Origin: Leuconostoc kimchii IMSNU 11154
GTDB taxonomy: Bacteria > Bacillota > Bacilli > Lactobacillales > Lactobacillaceae
DNA: 64,000 nucleotides
Direction of reading: 5' to 3'
NCBI RefSeq assembly: GCF_000092505.1
Contig: NC_014136.1
Location: forward strand, 124,001 to 188,000
The notes beneath the pieces were generated by a model. The model saw only the letters and a list, made by a program, of their open reading frames with translations. It was not told the origin of the DNA and did no database searches. Below, piece after piece: positions 38,532-47,872 of this stretch. Position numbers and translations under genes: made by a program. The first letter of the stretch is position 1. Every line of letters begins with the position of its first letter.

Positions 38532-39032
38532 CTAAAAATAAAGTGAACGTACCATATTTATTGACATATTTTGATCGTAATTCATAAAATAATTTAACTG
38601 CCATAATTGTGTCCGCTGTGCAGTAGGATTCAAATTGCTAACCCAATTAGGATAAATACGCATCGCCATTTTGCCTAATTGTCTTTCATAACTTAAGATA
38701 CCTTTCTCTACGAGAATTGCTTTTGGAAAAATGAATTGACCGCTGTGTAGCCCATCTTTAATCGAAATAATGAGTTTATCCGGACTATCGTCAAATTTAA
38801 ACGGCGTATTATTATGATGTTGATCTTTTTCCCAAAAAACAACAAAATAGCCCTTCTTGTTAGGTGTTTTTTTAGCCAATCGGCTACGATAACTAAACTG
38901 CCCAATTTTAAAGGTCATTCCCTCATATTCAGAATTTTGTTTCTCTAAGTGCAAAGACTCAATTTTTTCGGTTGTTGTTTGATGTATCATGTTGGTCACT
39001 AGTTCAAGTGATATAAGTGATTTGTGTGCCAT
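38532..39032 (-). CDS. MepB-family protein
   Basis: 166 residues. YRSRLAKKTPNKKGYFVVFWEK, KLIISIKDGLHSGQFIFPKAILVEKGILS, and AMRIYPNWV follow the MepB family (known from the S. aureus mepRAB locus, where MepB is an uncharacterised nucleic-acid-binding-like protein). No multidrug transporter lies beside it here. AGAAGGAAAGACC precedes the ATG. The function is unknown. Confidence 0.85.
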   Translation of the reverse strand: MAHKSLISLELVTNMIHQTTTEKIESLHLEKQNSEYEGMTFKIGQFSYRSRLAKKTPNKKGYFVVFWEKDQHHNNTPFKFDDSPDKLIISIKDGLHSGQFIFPKAILVEKGILSYERQLGKMAMRIYPNWVSNLNPTAQRTQLWQLNYFMNYDQNMSINMVRSLYF

Positions 39033-39120
39033 GGTCTTTCCTTCTTGTTAACATCTACTTGAAAATACGATACTTTAAATTATACGAACATTTGTTCTTT
39101 TTAGCAAGCATTTTTTCAAT

Positions 39121-39157
39121 AAAAAACAGCAAATCATTTCTAAACGATTTGCTGTTT
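39121..39157 (-). terminator. Terminator of gnd
   Basis: On the minus strand AAACAGCAAATC pairs with GATTTGCTGTTTTTT around a 10-base loop, directly before the opposing end of the mepB promoter region. Confidence 0.9.
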
Positions 39158-39166
39158 CAATGAAAG

Positions 39167-40594
39167 TTAGGCCTCATCATACCAAGAAAAATGATACATA
39201 TCTCCTGCTGGTTTATCAGTACGTTCGTAGGTATGCGCGCCAAAATAATCACGTTGTGCTTGGATTAAGTTTGCTGGCAAAACAGCTGATCGATAAGAAT
39301 CATAATAAGCAATCGCTGCTGAAAGCGACGGTGTTGGCACACCTGCGGTGACAGCAAGTGCGACAACTCTTCTTGCAGCATCCTGGTATGACTCAGCAAT
39401 ACCTTTAAAGTAATGGTCTAAAAGTAGATTATGTAACTGATCGTCAGCCTCATAAGCGTCCGTAATTCTCTGTAAAAATTGCGCACGGATTATAGCTCCC
39501 GCACGCCACAATTGTGCGAGCTCACCAAAGGGCAAATGCCAGTCATAATGATCCGAAGCCAAACGTAGTTGATCAAAGCCTTGGGCGTAGGACATAATTT
39601 TACCAAAATACAACGCTTTACGAATATCTTCTTGTGCGGCATCAATGTCACCAGTAAACGTAAAATCTGGACCCGATAAAGTCTTTGACGCCTTAATACG
39701 ATCATTTTTCATGGCTGAAATATAACGTGCATAAACAGACTCTGTAATCAGTGACTGTGGTGCGCCAACAGCTAATGCCGATTGTGACGACCACTTACCT
39801 GTGCCTTTATTACCGGCGCGATCTAAAATCACGTCAACAATAGGTTTCCCTGATCCCAAATCATCCTTCCGCGTTAAAATATCAGCTGTTATTTCAATCA
39901 AATAAGAATTAAGTTCACTGTCATTCCAATGCGAAAAAGCAGCAGCGATGCCATCATGATCCAACTTTAAAACACGTTTCAAAATATCATACGATTCAGA
40001 AATGAGCTGCATATCACCATATTCAATACCGTTATGAACCATTTTAACATAGTGTCCTGCACCATTTGGCCCAACATAAGTTACTGTCGGTTTATCATCT
40101 TCAGGCGCTCGAGCAGCAATTTGTTTTAGTATTGGTGACACCAAATCATATGCCTCTCGTTGACCGCCTGGCATAAGAGATGGCCCTGTCAATGCACCTA
40201 ATTCACCACCAGATACGCCCATTCCTATAAAATTAATCCCTGACTTTGCCAATTTTTCTGAACGACGAATCGTATCTTCAAAATACGTATTCCCACCATC
40301 GATTAGCATGTCACCCTTCGATAAGTGAGGCAGCAACTCATCAATGACAGCGTCAGTACCTTGACCTGCTTTAACCATTAATAAGATACGTCTAGGTGTT
40401 TTAATTGTTTTGACAAATGAATCGATTGTATAACTTGGCACAAAACGTTTATCAGCATGCTTCTTTACCAAATCTTCTGTACGTACACGCGAACGATTAT
40501 ACACAGCAACATCATATCCCCTTGACTCAATATTAAGTGCTAAATTACGACCCATTACCGCTAGTCCTACAACACCAAAATCTGCTTGCGCCAT
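39167..40594 (-). CDS. gnd: 6-phosphogluconate dehydrogenase (decarboxylating)
   Basis: 475 residues, the usual Gnd length. NAD(P) loop [29 protein letters not shown] at residues 7-35. The Asn-Arg-Ser end fits NADP preference. Substrate motifs are [35 protein letters not shown] and [19 protein letters not shown]. It makes ribulose-5-phosphate and CO2, the entry to the phosphoketolase pathway in heterofermenters. AGTAGGTAAAC precedes the ATG. A perfect cre box sits 49 bp upstream of the start. Confidence 0.97.
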   Translation of the reverse strand: MAQADFGVVGLAVMGRNLALNIESRGYDVAVYNRSRVRTEDLVKKHADKRFVPSYTIDSFVKTIKTPRRILLMVKAGQGTDAVIDELLPHLSKGDMLIDGGNTYFEDTIRRSEKLAKSGINFIGMGVSGGELGALTGPSLMPGGQREAYDLVSPILKQIAARAPEDDKPTVTYVGPNGAGHYVKMVHNGIEYGDMQLISESYDILKRVLKLDHDGIAAAFSHWNDSELNSYLIEITADILTRKDDLGSGKPIVDVILDRAGNKGTGKWSSQSALAVGAPQSLITESVYARYISAMKNDRIKASKTLSGPDFTFTGDIDAAQEDIRKALYFGKIMSYAQGFDQLRLASDHYDWHLPFGELAQLWRAGAIIRAQFLQRITDAYEADDQLHNLLLDHYFKGIAESYQDAARRVVALAVTAGVPTPSLSAAIAYYDSYRSAVLPANLIQAQRDYFGAHTYERTDKPAGDMYHFSWYDEA

Positions 40595-40642
40595 GTTTAC
40601 CTACTTTCTTTTATAGTTATGAATTACTTTTAGTCACGTTAT

Positions 40643-40656
40643 TGTAACCGCTTACA
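40643..40656 (-). promoter_or_regulatory. Perfect cre box upstream of gnd
   Basis: TGTAAGCGGTTACA on the minus strand (TGTAACCGCTTACA on plus) fits the CcpA consensus in all positions. It lies 49 bp upstream of the gnd start codon. Activation or repression of the main hexose route by CcpA would depend on where the promoter lies, which was not resolved. Confidence 0.75.
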
Positions 40657-40698
40657 ATATAATCCTATATCGCCCCTTTGTCAATTATTTTACATAAT

Positions 40699-40732
40699 AA
40701 AAAAGCCCAGCAATGGTTGATAGCTGAGCCTT
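40699..40732 (-). terminator. Terminator of cfa
   Basis: On the minus strand AGGCTCAGC pairs with GCTGGGCTTTTTT with one G-U pair and an 11-base loop, 40 bases past the cfa stop. Confidence 0.85.
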
Positions 40733-40771
40733 TGAAATTAATCTATTTAAATCAAACATCCATTATGTGAT

Positions 40772-41971
40772 TTATTGTACACCATGCGCAACATCTGCAT
40801 GATAAATATAAGAACGCGTCATTGGTAACTTCGTACCAGAAGGACCCTTTGTCAACAAATACTGAACAACATCAATGTTACCTGACTCAAATGATGCTGC
40901 ACACGCTTGTAAGTATAAATCCCACATACGATAGAAACGTTCACCGTAAGCTGAAATCACTTCTTCATCAACTTTGTGGAAATTTTGAGTCCACATTTCT
41001 AATGTTCTTTGGTAATGGCGACGCAATGGTTCAATATCATCAACTTGTAATGATCCTGTATGCATAATATGATTAATATTTTCTGCAATGTTAGGAATGT
41101 AGCCACCTGGGAAAATATATTTATTAATCCAAGCATCAACACCTGCGCCGTCATGTTGACCAGTAATGCCATGTATCAAAGCTGTTCCATTGTCGACTAA
41201 TCGGTTACTAACCTGCATAAAGTATTCTTGTAAATTCTCTTTACCGACATGTTCAAACATACCAACTGATGTTACATGATCATAAGTTTGTTCCAATTCA
41301 CGGTAATCTTTTAAGTAAACGTGAACACGATCCTCAAGACCTTCTGCCTTGATCTTTTCTGAAACAAAATCATACTGTTGTTGACTTAGCGTGACGCCAG
41401 TTGCTTCCAAATTATATTCTTTTGCAGCTGTAAAAATCAAAGTACCCCAACCACAACCAATATCTAGCAAGGTCTCACCTGATTGTGGATGTAACTTATT
41501 TAAAATATGCCTTACTTTATTCCATTGTGCATCTTCTAGTGAATCCTTTTCATCAGCGAAATACGCACAAGAATATGTCATTGTTGGGTCCAGCCACATT
41601 TCATAAAAATCATTACCAATATCATAATGACTTTGTACGTCTGCTTTACTTGTTTTTTCACTATGTGACTGCTTGGGTATTAATTTGGCAAATTTTGAAC
41701 CATTCAAGAAGCTTTCTTGTGAACTATATATCGTACTGACTAACTTCTGCAAGTCACCTTGTATCTCGATCTTGCCATCCATGTAGGCTTCCCCAAATGT
41801 CAGAGAAGCATGAGCCATAATATCTTTTATGGGTATGATTTCATGTAAAATAATGGTTGCAATAGCGTCGCCATCACCGTAACTTACTTTTTCACCATCC
41901 CAGAATTCAACGTCGATTGGGGCGTTAAAACTAGATTTGAAAATCTGCTTGTAAATTGTTTTGTCTAACAT
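40772..41971 (-). CDS. cfa: Cyclopropane-fatty-acid-phospholipid synthase
   Basis: 399 residues from the ATG at 41969-41971, behind AAGGGGAAAAAG. The upstream in-frame extension lacks a ribosome binding site. N-terminal lipid-binding region, then [25 protein letters not shown], the SAM loop [19 protein letters not shown] and a C-terminal [10 protein letters not shown]. It methylenates unsaturated acyl chains in membrane phospholipids, a feature of stationary or acid stress. It is monocistronic with its own terminator. Confidence 0.96.
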   Translation of the reverse strand: MLDKTIYKQIFKSSFNAPIDVEFWDGEKVSYGDGDAIATIILHEIIPIKDIMAHASLTFGEAYMDGKIEIQGDLQKLVSTIYSSQESFLNGSKFAKLIPKQSHSEKTSKADVQSHYDIGNDFYEMWLDPTMTYSCAYFADEKDSLEDAQWNKVRHILNKLHPQSGETLLDIGCGWGTLIFTAAKEYNLEATGVTLSQQQYDFVSEKIKAEGLEDRVHVYLKDYRELEQTYDHVTSVGMFEHVGKENLQEYFMQVSNRLVDNGTALIHGITGQHDGAGVDAWINKYIFPGGYIPNIAENINHIMHTGSLQVDDIEPLRRHYQRTLEMWTQNFHKVDEEVISAYGERFYRMWDLYLQACAASFESGNIDVVQYLLTKGPSGTKLPMTRSYIYHADVAHGVQ

Positions 41972-42184
41972 CTTTTTCCCCTTTATACTATATAAAGCAT
42001 TGTAGAAAAACAAACTATAAAAGTCAAATCGAATTACCATTCAATCTAGGTTATTCTTATACACTCATGTTTATAATCATTTTCACAATTTAACATACTG
42101 TTACATCTTGTCTTTTCATTTAATTTCCATATTAAGTTGACATTAAAAGTAAATTTGATTTATTATATGTTTTTTAAACTGTTT

Positions 42185-42529
42185 TTACTGGTATTTCAAA
42201 ACAAATTGACGCGTATCATTATAACAACTTTTGGCTTGAACAGTTTGATAGTTGAATTGATATTCATGCGTAATTTCTTGAGAATCATTATTAAAAAATA
42301 AACTTGTTACGGGAATATCCAACTGCTTTAAACGCCTTTCAAATGCCATCCCTTGTTCTTGAAAGGCGTAAGCGTTACCATCAGTAATATAAGTTGGTGG
42401 AAACTTATCTGTCACTTGACCAACAAGTGATGCTTGTTTTAACTCTGCAGAATGCCGCCAATTTCTGTGTCCTAATTCACTCCACGCAACAGTGTTAACA
42501 AACCATTTCATGGTCAGCGATTTTTTATC
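42185..42529 (-). pseudogene. C-terminal remnant of an alpha/beta-hydrolase esterase
   Basis: The frame holds about 108-115 residues. PPTYITDGNAYAFQEQGMAFERRLKQLDIPVTSLFF and ITHEYQFN match the last third of lipase/esterase proteins of the alpha/beta-hydrolase fold-3 type, with the catalytic Asp (TDGN) and His (HEYQ). The N-terminal part with the G-x-S-x-G nucleophile is missing. The coding sense continues a few codons upstream of the ATG (FDKKSLT) and then meets a stop. It is therefore a truncated gene. Confidence 0.72.
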
Positions 42530-42853
42530 AAAATTCGTCCTAATTTAATTAGAATAGTATCTTATACTATATTAAGAATACCAATTATTTGTATGCCTGT
42601 CACTTATTCCTTTGACGTACGCTAAACAACAACTGACAGTGACCCTTATTTTATGTTAAGAAACCTGCTTGACCAAAAAAATAACAGATAAATGAATAAT
42701 ATATCAAGCATTCAAGTTTGCATGCCAATTGGTATTGTGCTAAACTGAACCCGTGATAAGTTGGCGCCAACTGATGTTTTTTTGTGGTATGTGCCATTCA
42801 ACATTGCGTTACGAACTTAATATTCTTAATCAAATGAAAGCGAAGGTTGCTTA
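42530..42853. other. Intergenic region before the thiamine-binding-like gene
   Basis: About 320 bases. No coding frame and no TPP riboswitch blocks (no CUGAGA or ACCUGAU-type core). The remainder of the esterase gene is not recognisable here. Confidence 0.5.
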
Positions 42854-43156
42854 ATGACCAAAATTAATGCAAGTATTGCTGTCCAAGTGTTACCAATGAC
42901 AGCAGATAAAGAAGACATCATTCGTATTGTCGATCATGTCATTGCTTATATCGAAGCATCAGGTGTGACATACCAAGTTGGTGCTTTTGAATCAACACTT
43001 GAAGGTGATTACGATAAATTAATGACAGTCTTAAAAGCACTGCCTTTAGTAGCAGCAGAAATAACTGATATACCAGTTATGCTCTACACCAAAATTAATA
43101 TGGTACCAAATGGCGAAGTATTAACTATTGCTCAAAAAACAGATAAGTACCTTTAA
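42854..43156 (+). CDS. Thiamine-binding-like small protein (MTH1187/YkoF family)
   Basis: 100 residues with the PF01910-type ferredoxin-like repeat: INASIAVQVLPMTADKEDIIRIVDHVIAYIEASGVTYQVGAFESTLEGDYDKLMTVLKAL. Family members bind thiamine or hydroxymethylpyrimidine, although many are uncharacterised. GCGAAGG lies before the ATG. No thiamine transport genes adjoin. It ends in a very long hairpin shared with the opposing NADH oxidase gene. Confidence 0.82.
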   Translation: MTKINASIAVQVLPMTADKEDIIRIVDHVIAYIEASGVTYQVGAFESTLEGDYDKLMTVLKALPLVAAEITDIPVMLYTKINMVPNGEVLTIAQKTDKYL

Positions 43157-43158
43157 TC

Positions 43159-43226
43159 AAACAACGTGTCTAAATGAAAAGTCCTCTTCTAATCGGAAGA
43201 GGACTTTTCATTTAGACACGTTGTTT
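43159..43226. terminator. Bidirectional terminator with a perfect 31-bp stem
   Basis: The bases at 43159-43189 are the exact reverse complement of 43196-43226, around a 6-base loop (TAATCG). It lies between two convergent genes. It starts and ends with AAAC/GTTT. The stem is much longer than the other terminators in the window. Confidence 0.75.
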
Positions 43227-43231
43227 ATAAT

Positions 43232-44575
43232 TTATGCCTCTTTATCTAAGGCAGCTTGTGCTAACAAATTGAGGTAATTAAACGGCCGATCAAACCAAGG
43301 TTGAAATAGCATATCGACAAACGCTAAGTCTGTCAAGGTCATTCTATTTTGAATCGCCACAGACGCTGTATTTGCTGATTGCGAGATATCATATTTACTC
43401 TGAAGCTGAACCCCCAAAATACGTTGTGAACCGCGTTCCCATGTAATCGTCATTAATACCGGTTCAGTGGATGACATAAATTCAGGACGAAAATTGTCTG
43501 TCATCGTCAAACTGTCATAGTCTAATCCGAGCTCTGCAGCATGCGCACCAGTTAGACCAGAAGAAGCCATATTTAAATCATATAATTTCAAACCAGATGT
43601 TGATTGTGTTCCCATATATTTAACCGTCGGTACCGTTAAATTATAACCAATCAGCGTGCCTTGACGTACAGCATTTGTCGCCAAAGGAATGTAAGCATTT
43701 TCACCTGTTGGATTGTAATGAACGGCAACTGAATCCCCAGCAGCAAAAACATCGGGATCACTCGTTTGCATGTAATCATTAATAATGAGCGCGCCATTTT
43801 CAGTCATTTCGAGTTGCCCTTTAAATAGCTGTGTTGCTGGACGGAACCCAACAGACATGATGACCAAATCAGCTGAGAAATGACCTGCATCTGTTTTGAT
43901 CACAATGCCATCATCTTTGCTTTCAAAAGCTTGTACCGTCTTACCTGTTTCAACGGAAACACCATGGTTTACAAACATGTTAGCAACATTTTTAGTGAAT
44001 TCAGGATCAAAATAGCGATTCAAAACCGTTGGTTGGTTATCAATTAATGTCACATCACGCCCCTTAACATTAAAAGCCTCAACTAATTCTGTACCTATAT
44101 AGCCACCACCAATAATAACGACACGTTTTATTTTATCGTCGTTTGCATAACGTATCAATTCTTTGGCGTGCGAATAGTTTTTGGATAGTACAACACGCTC
44201 ATCCTCAATACCTGGTATTGGTGGTACAACTGGCCATGACCCGGTTGTAGCAACCAATTTATCGTACGCCTCAATCGTTGTTTCATGCGTTGTCAAATTT
44301 AAAATAGTCACAGTTTTATTAATTGTATCGACCTTTGTGACCTCATGTTTCATGTGAATATTAGCACCTGCTGCTTCTAAAATTTCAGGTGATGAATAAA
44401 ACAAATCCTCGATATTTTTTACTTCTCCCTGAACTGTCAGAGCAATACCACATGACAAAAATGATACGTTATCATTTTTCTCATAAACGTCTACCACAGC
44501 GTCCGGATGACGCTTTGTTATTGATTTGATTGTTGCAGTACCAGCATGAGTTGCACCAATAATTATAACTTTCAT
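43232..44575 (-). CDS. nox: NADH oxidase / NADH peroxidase-type flavoprotein
   Basis: 447 residues. FAD loop IIGATHAGTATIKS at residues 4-17. The redox-active single Cys is in SFLSCGIAL near residue 42, the peroxiredoxin-like sulfenic acid site of Nox and Npr. The NAD loop IIGGGYIGTELVEAF is near 153, and FAAGDSVAVHYN is the second FAD block. It oxidises NADH with oxygen, most likely to water, regenerating NAD+. GGAGG precedes the ATG. It is divergent from an FNR-like gene, with an FNR box in between. Confidence 0.93.
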   Translation of the reverse strand: MKVIIIGATHAGTATIKSITKRHPDAVVDVYEKNDNVSFLSCGIALTVQGEVKNIEDLFYSSPEILEAAGANIHMKHEVTKVDTINKTVTILNLTTHETTIEAYDKLVATTGSWPVVPPIPGIEDERVVLSKNYSHAKELIRYANDDKIKRVVIIGGGYIGTELVEAFNVKGRDVTLIDNQPTVLNRYFDPEFTKNVANMFVNHGVSVETGKTVQAFESKDDGIVIKTDAGHFSADLVIMSVGFRPATQLFKGQLEMTENGALIINDYMQTSDPDVFAAGDSVAVHYNPTGENAYIPLATNAVRQGTLIGYNLTVPTVKYMGTQSTSGLKLYDLNMASSGLTGAHAAELGLDYDSLTMTDNFRPEFMSSTEPVLMTITWERGSQRILGVQLQSKYDISQSANTASVAIQNRMTLTDLAFVDMLFQPWFDRPFNYLNLLAQAALDKEA

Positions 44576-44642
44576 ATTTTTCCTCCAAAATACTTAACTT
44601 TTTTTGTTACTTTTATTGTATAATTAATTCACAAATAAAAAA

Positions 44643-44656
44643 TTGACTTATATCAA
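44643..44656. promoter_or_regulatory. FNR-type box between nox and the CRP/FNR-family gene
   Basis: TTGAC-TTAT-ATCAA matches the FNR consensus TTGAT-N4-ATCAA with one mismatch. It is 13 bases before the start of the FNR-like gene and 67 bases before the nox start. It could be an activation site for nox and an autorepression site for the regulator. Confidence 0.75.
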
Positions 44657-44669
44657 GAAAGAGTGAAAA

Positions 44670-45314
44670 ATGTCACATTCTGCCTTTGCCTGTCTGAAAG
44701 CCGCCCCTATATTTGCACAACTATCTAACGATCTCATTGACCAGCTAGTCGCTATTTCAACGCATCAAAAAAATTACGCTGCTGGTAGTTATATTTATAA
44801 ACCAGATGATGACCTTTCCGCATTAATTATTGTGGATACTGGTCAAATTGATGTGTTAAATATCAATGATAGCGGTCAAGAGCTACTCTTGTATTCTCTA
44901 CATAGTCACCAAGTTGACGCAGAAGCTTCTCTATTTACTGATGCAATGCATCATCATTTTGCACGCGCCAAAACGGATGCTAAAGTGTGTACGATTCGCC
45001 GAACAGACTTTCAAAATTTGTTACATGGCAATCCTACTTTAGCTTTGAAAATGCTAAATACTTACGGTAAACGTTTAACTGACCTCGAACAACGCCAAAT
45101 TAGTCTATCCTTACAAAGCGCAGATGAACGCTTAATTAAATACCTTCATGAAATAGCCGCCATACAAATGAATAACACATTTAAATTAGCGCTAACTAAA
45201 AAAGAATTAGCTGCATCACTGCATATTGCGCCGGAAACTTTAAGTCGTTTATTTAATAAACTAACACGTAATGGCACGATTACCATTCATAAACGGGAAA
45301 TAACGCTTCTTTAA
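44670..45314 (+). CDS. CRP/FNR-family transcriptional regulator, FLP-like
   Basis: 214 residues. A cyclic-nucleotide-like beta-barrel domain (residues 15-120, GSYIYKPDDDLSALIIVDTGQIDVL), a long dimer helix, and a C-terminal winged helix (LTKKELAASLHIAPETLSRLFNKLTRNG). The only Cys residues are Cys8 and Cys107. Their spacing closely follows that of Cys5 and Cys102 in the L. casei FLP protein, which form a redox disulfide. No FNR iron-sulfur Cys cluster is present. It probably senses redox state and acts through the adjacent FNR box. Confidence 0.88.
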   Translation: MSHSAFACLKAAPIFAQLSNDLIDQLVAISTHQKNYAAGSYIYKPDDDLSALIIVDTGQIDVLNINDSGQELLLYSLHSHQVDAEASLFTDAMHHHFARAKTDAKVCTIRRTDFQNLLHGNPTLALKMLNTYGKRLTDLEQRQISLSLQSADERLIKYLHEIAAIQMNNTFKLALTKKELAASLHIAPETLSRLFNKLTRNGTITIHKREITLL

Positions 45315-45330
45315 TTGTGATTTCACCATC

Positions 45331-45369
45331 AAAAAAGCGTTTAACATGCAAAATAACATGCTAAACGCT
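45331..45369 (-). terminator. Terminator of the rnhB operon
   Basis: On the minus strand AGCGTTTAGCATG pairs with CATGTTAAACGCT around an 8-base loop, followed by TTTTTT. The stem overlaps the rnhB stop by one base. Confidence 0.85.
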
Positions 45370-46133
45370 CATAATAGATCACGCACTGGTCCAAAAGATC
45401 GGCGGTGAATTGGTGTAATACCTAATTGTCTCATTTGATCTAAATGCAACTTTGTCCCATAACCGGCGTTTTTAGCAAAACCATATCCAGGATAGATATC
45501 ATCATAATCTGCCATCAGGCGGTCACGCGTGACTTTGGCTACGATGCTAGCTGCACCAATTGAGTTACTAAGTGCGTCGCCTTTTATCAATGGTTCTTGT
45601 GGCAAAGGCAAATTTAATGTCATGGCATCAATTAATAAGACATCTGGTTCAGGTGCTAGATTTTGAACTGCCTTTGTCATCGCCAAACGTGCAGCTTGAT
45701 AGATATTAATGTCATCGATTGTTGGTGCATCAACAACACCCACCCCAATTGACACAGCTTGTGCCAGGATCAAGTCGTATAGTTTGTCGCGTTTGTCAGC
45801 TGACAACTGCTTTGAATCAATCACTTCAACAACATTAAAATCATGCGGCAATATAACTGCGGCAGCTATGACAGGGCCCGCAAGCGGTCCACGGCCTACC
45901 TCATCGACACCAGCAATATCTGACATACCTTGATTCCAAAAATGGCGCTCAAAAGCAAATCGCCCTTGAAAAGCCTGTTCTTGTGCAATCTTTTTTTCAT
46001 ATTGTTTATCCCAAGATTTTATTGCAGCTTTCACACCCGCTCGTTCATCAGCGCGCCATTGCACTAAACGTTCATCCGATGGTACCATCACTTTTTTTAA
46101 TTCAGTTTTAATCTTTGAAATTGTTTCAGTCAT
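45369..46133 (-). CDS. rnhB: Ribonuclease HII
   Basis: 254 residues. The catalytic core has DEVGRGPLAGPVIAAAVIL (Asp and Glu), KQLSADKRDKL, ADP-like LLIDAMTL with the third Asp, and SIGAASIVAKVTRDRLM. An N-terminal extension of about 70 residues is typical of Firmicute RNase HII. It cleaves RNA in RNA-DNA hybrids, including single ribonucleotides. It overlaps rbgA by 8 bp. The rbgA-rnhB order is conserved in Firmicutes. Confidence 0.97.
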   Translation of the reverse strand: MTETISKIKTELKKVMVPSDERLVQWRADERAGVKAAIKSWDKQYEKKIAQEQAFQGRFAFERHFWNQGMSDIAGVDEVGRGPLAGPVIAAAVILPHDFNVVEVIDSKQLSADKRDKLYDLILAQAVSIGVGVVDAPTIDDINIYQAARLAMTKAVQNLAPEPDVLLIDAMTLNLPLPQEPLIKGDALSNSIGAASIVAKVTRDRLMADYDDIYPGYGFAKNAGYGTKLHLDQMRQLGITPIHRRSFGPVRDLL

Positions 46134-46980
46134 TTGTTTGGGTAATTAAATCTAATGTGAACGTTCCTAACTTACCTTTACGTAAATCATTGAGTAATCG
46201 CTCACTCGCCTTTTCATAGTCATCTTTGAGCCCAAGTTTACTTGTAATTTCAAGTAATACCTGAACATTTTCGTGATCAAATATGTCACTCGCCAAATGA
46301 TAACGTTCAATAATGGCCTCAGGTCGATATTTTTGAAAAAAATCAATTAAAAACAATGCTGCATCGTCTTTATCAAAAATGGTATCTTTGACAGCCCCAG
46401 TAAGTGCTAACTTCATACCAATCACTTGGTCTTCAAATTTTGGCCAAAGTACCCCTGGTGAGTCTAATAATTCCAACTTCGTAGGTGTCTTGAGCCAAGC
46501 TACTTTTTTCGTAACACCTGGTCGATCAGCTGTCGGTGCCACATTTTTCATCACTAAATGATTTAATAAAGTAGATTTTCCAACGTTGGGAATACCAGTA
46601 ATCATTGCCCGAATAGGTTGATCCTGAATTCCTCGAGCCAATTGTGCTGCTTTTTTAGATGCAACAGCTCGCCGTGCTGCTTTCGTCACCAATTGCGGTG
46701 TTTTAGGGTCGCGTGTGTCCAATACCAAAACGGTATGTCCCTCTGCCTCAAAGTGTGCTTTCCACGCCCGAATTTGTTCTGGATCAGCCAAATCAGCTTT
46801 AGTCATGATTAATAAACATGGTTTTGAGGCGATCAACTTATTAACTTCCGGATTGCGTGAGCTTTCTGGAATGCGTGCATCAACTAACTCAAAAACAACA
46901 TCAACTAATTTTAAATTTTCTCGCATTAAGCGAAAGGCTTTGGCCATGTGACCAGGGAACCATTGAATAATTTGTGCCAT
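46126..46980 (-). CDS. rbgA: Ribosome biogenesis GTPase RbgA (YlqF)
   Basis: 284 residues from the ATG at 46978-46980, opening MAQIIQWFPGHMAKAF as in the family. Motifs are circularly permuted: G4 (MTKAD) first, then G1 GIPNVGKSTLLN and G3 DSPGVLWP. It matures the 50S subunit. The chosen start has no clear ribosome binding site. An in-frame TTG at 47008-47010 follows AGGAAA at some distance but adds ten atypical residues. Confidence 0.95.
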   Translation of the reverse strand: MAQIIQWFPGHMAKAFRLMRENLKLVDVVFELVDARIPESSRNPEVNKLIASKPCLLIMTKADLADPEQIRAWKAHFEAEGHTVLVLDTRDPKTPQLVTKAARRAVASKKAAQLARGIQDQPIRAMITGIPNVGKSTLLNHLVMKNVAPTADRPGVTKKVAWLKTPTKLELLDSPGVLWPKFEDQVIGMKLALTGAVKDTIFDKDDAALFLIDFFQKYRPEAIIERYHLASDIFDHENVQVLLEITSKLGLKDDYEKASERLLNDLRKGKLGTFTLDLITQTND

Positions 46981-47040
46981 CGTGTCATGTGTACGTATGC
47001 GCCTAATCAAATTAGTTTCACACGTTTCCTATCTTTTCTT

Positions 47041-47274
47041 TTAATTATTTGTTGCTGCTTGATACATGTCCCACGCCTTATCAAAAGTCGTCATGCTCAT
47101 TAAATACGACGTGTTCTCTTCTAAATAATTTGAAATTTCATCAAAATCCATACTTTGTTTTGGAAAAGTTAAATCCAAAAACGCATTGTTTGCAAAGTGC
47201 TGTATCTCATTTGCAGAAACATTGTTGCGATGCGTCATCAACCAATGATAAAAAGAGCGATTACTTGCTGCCAT
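47041..47274 (-). CDS. yozE: YozE-family SAM-like protein
   Basis: 77 residues, matching UPF0346/YozE: SFYHWLMTHRNN, HFANNAFLDLTFPKQSMDFDEISNYLEEN, and SMTTFDKAWDMYQA. A small helical SAM-like fold, possibly nucleic-acid-binding. It overlaps the upstream DUF2140 gene by 14 bp, and lies 60 bp before rbgA, in what appears to be one operon. The function is unproven. Confidence 0.92.
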   Translation of the reverse strand: MAASNRSFYHWLMTHRNNVSANEIQHFANNAFLDLTFPKQSMDFDEISNYLEENTSYLMSMTTFDKAWDMYQAATNN

Positions 47275-47872
47275 TTGCTAGTCCACCTTCAAAAATAAAG
47301 TTGTCCGCCTTCATATCAATAACCTTGGCACGAAAAGACATACCTTGTGTCACTGGTAGTTCCGTCATATCAACATATATTTGTTTCTTCTTTGGATTTA
47401 TTTTAACAAACTTCGGTGCATTATAACTTGATTTTACATATTGCATAACTGTCGGAATAGGCAATGGCAAATTCCCAATTGCTAGTTTCTGCGCGGTCAA
47501 AATAATGTTCCCATTTTTTGTAATTTCAGGTTTTAAAGACATCCCAAATTTAAAGTTTTCTCCCAGAAATTTTGCGCTACCGTACATCATGATGCTGTCC
47601 TCGACGCGAAACGTGTAGCCACTTGCATTTGTATCACTCAGATAGTAAGCCACTAAAGCATTGACTTGTTTTTTATTCAAAGAGACATCGAAAGTCGCAT
47701 CCGTGTTGGCAATCTTAGATTTGTTATCTGTCATATCAACAGGTTGAGCAGCAACATGAAATAGAAAAAATATACCGATTAAAATAGCACCAATTAACGC
47801 CCAAAAAGCCCAAAACCAAGAGGATTTTTGTTTTTTTATGGTTGTCTTTCTTTTTAGCGTGTCTTCAACCAT
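47261..47872 (-). CDS. YpmS-like membrane protein (DUF2140)
   Basis: 203 residues. One N-terminal membrane helix (WFWAFWALIGAILIGIFFLFHVA, about residues 19-41) and an extracellular domain. LNKKQVNALVAYYLSD, KLAIGNLPLPIPTVMQYV, and PKKKQIYVDMTEL follow the DUF2140/YpmS pattern. In Firmicutes it often neighbours an SGNH hydrolase and YozE, as here. It overlaps both neighbours, implying coupled expression. The role is unknown, probably at the cell surface. Confidence 0.88.
   Translation of the reverse strand: MVEDTLKRKTTIKKQKSSWFWAFWALIGAILIGIFFLFHVAAQPVDMTDNKSKIANTDATFDVSLNKKQVNALVAYYLSDTNASGYTFRVEDSIMMYGSAKFLGENFKFGMSLKPEITKNGNIILTAQKLAIGNLPLPIPTVMQYVKSSYNAPKFVKINPKKKQIYVDMTELPVTQGMSFRAKVIDMKADNFIFEGGLANGSK

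Noticed and set aside
42700..42853. TPP riboswitch before the thiamine-binding-like gene
   Set aside because: The conserved CUGAGA and ACCUGAU-type blocks are absent. The GGCGCC palindrome and GAACCCG are not in the right arrangement.
43159..43226. Insertion-sequence terminal repeats
   Set aside because: The arms are only 6 bases apart, with no transposase or target duplication. A terminator hairpin explains the position between convergent genes.
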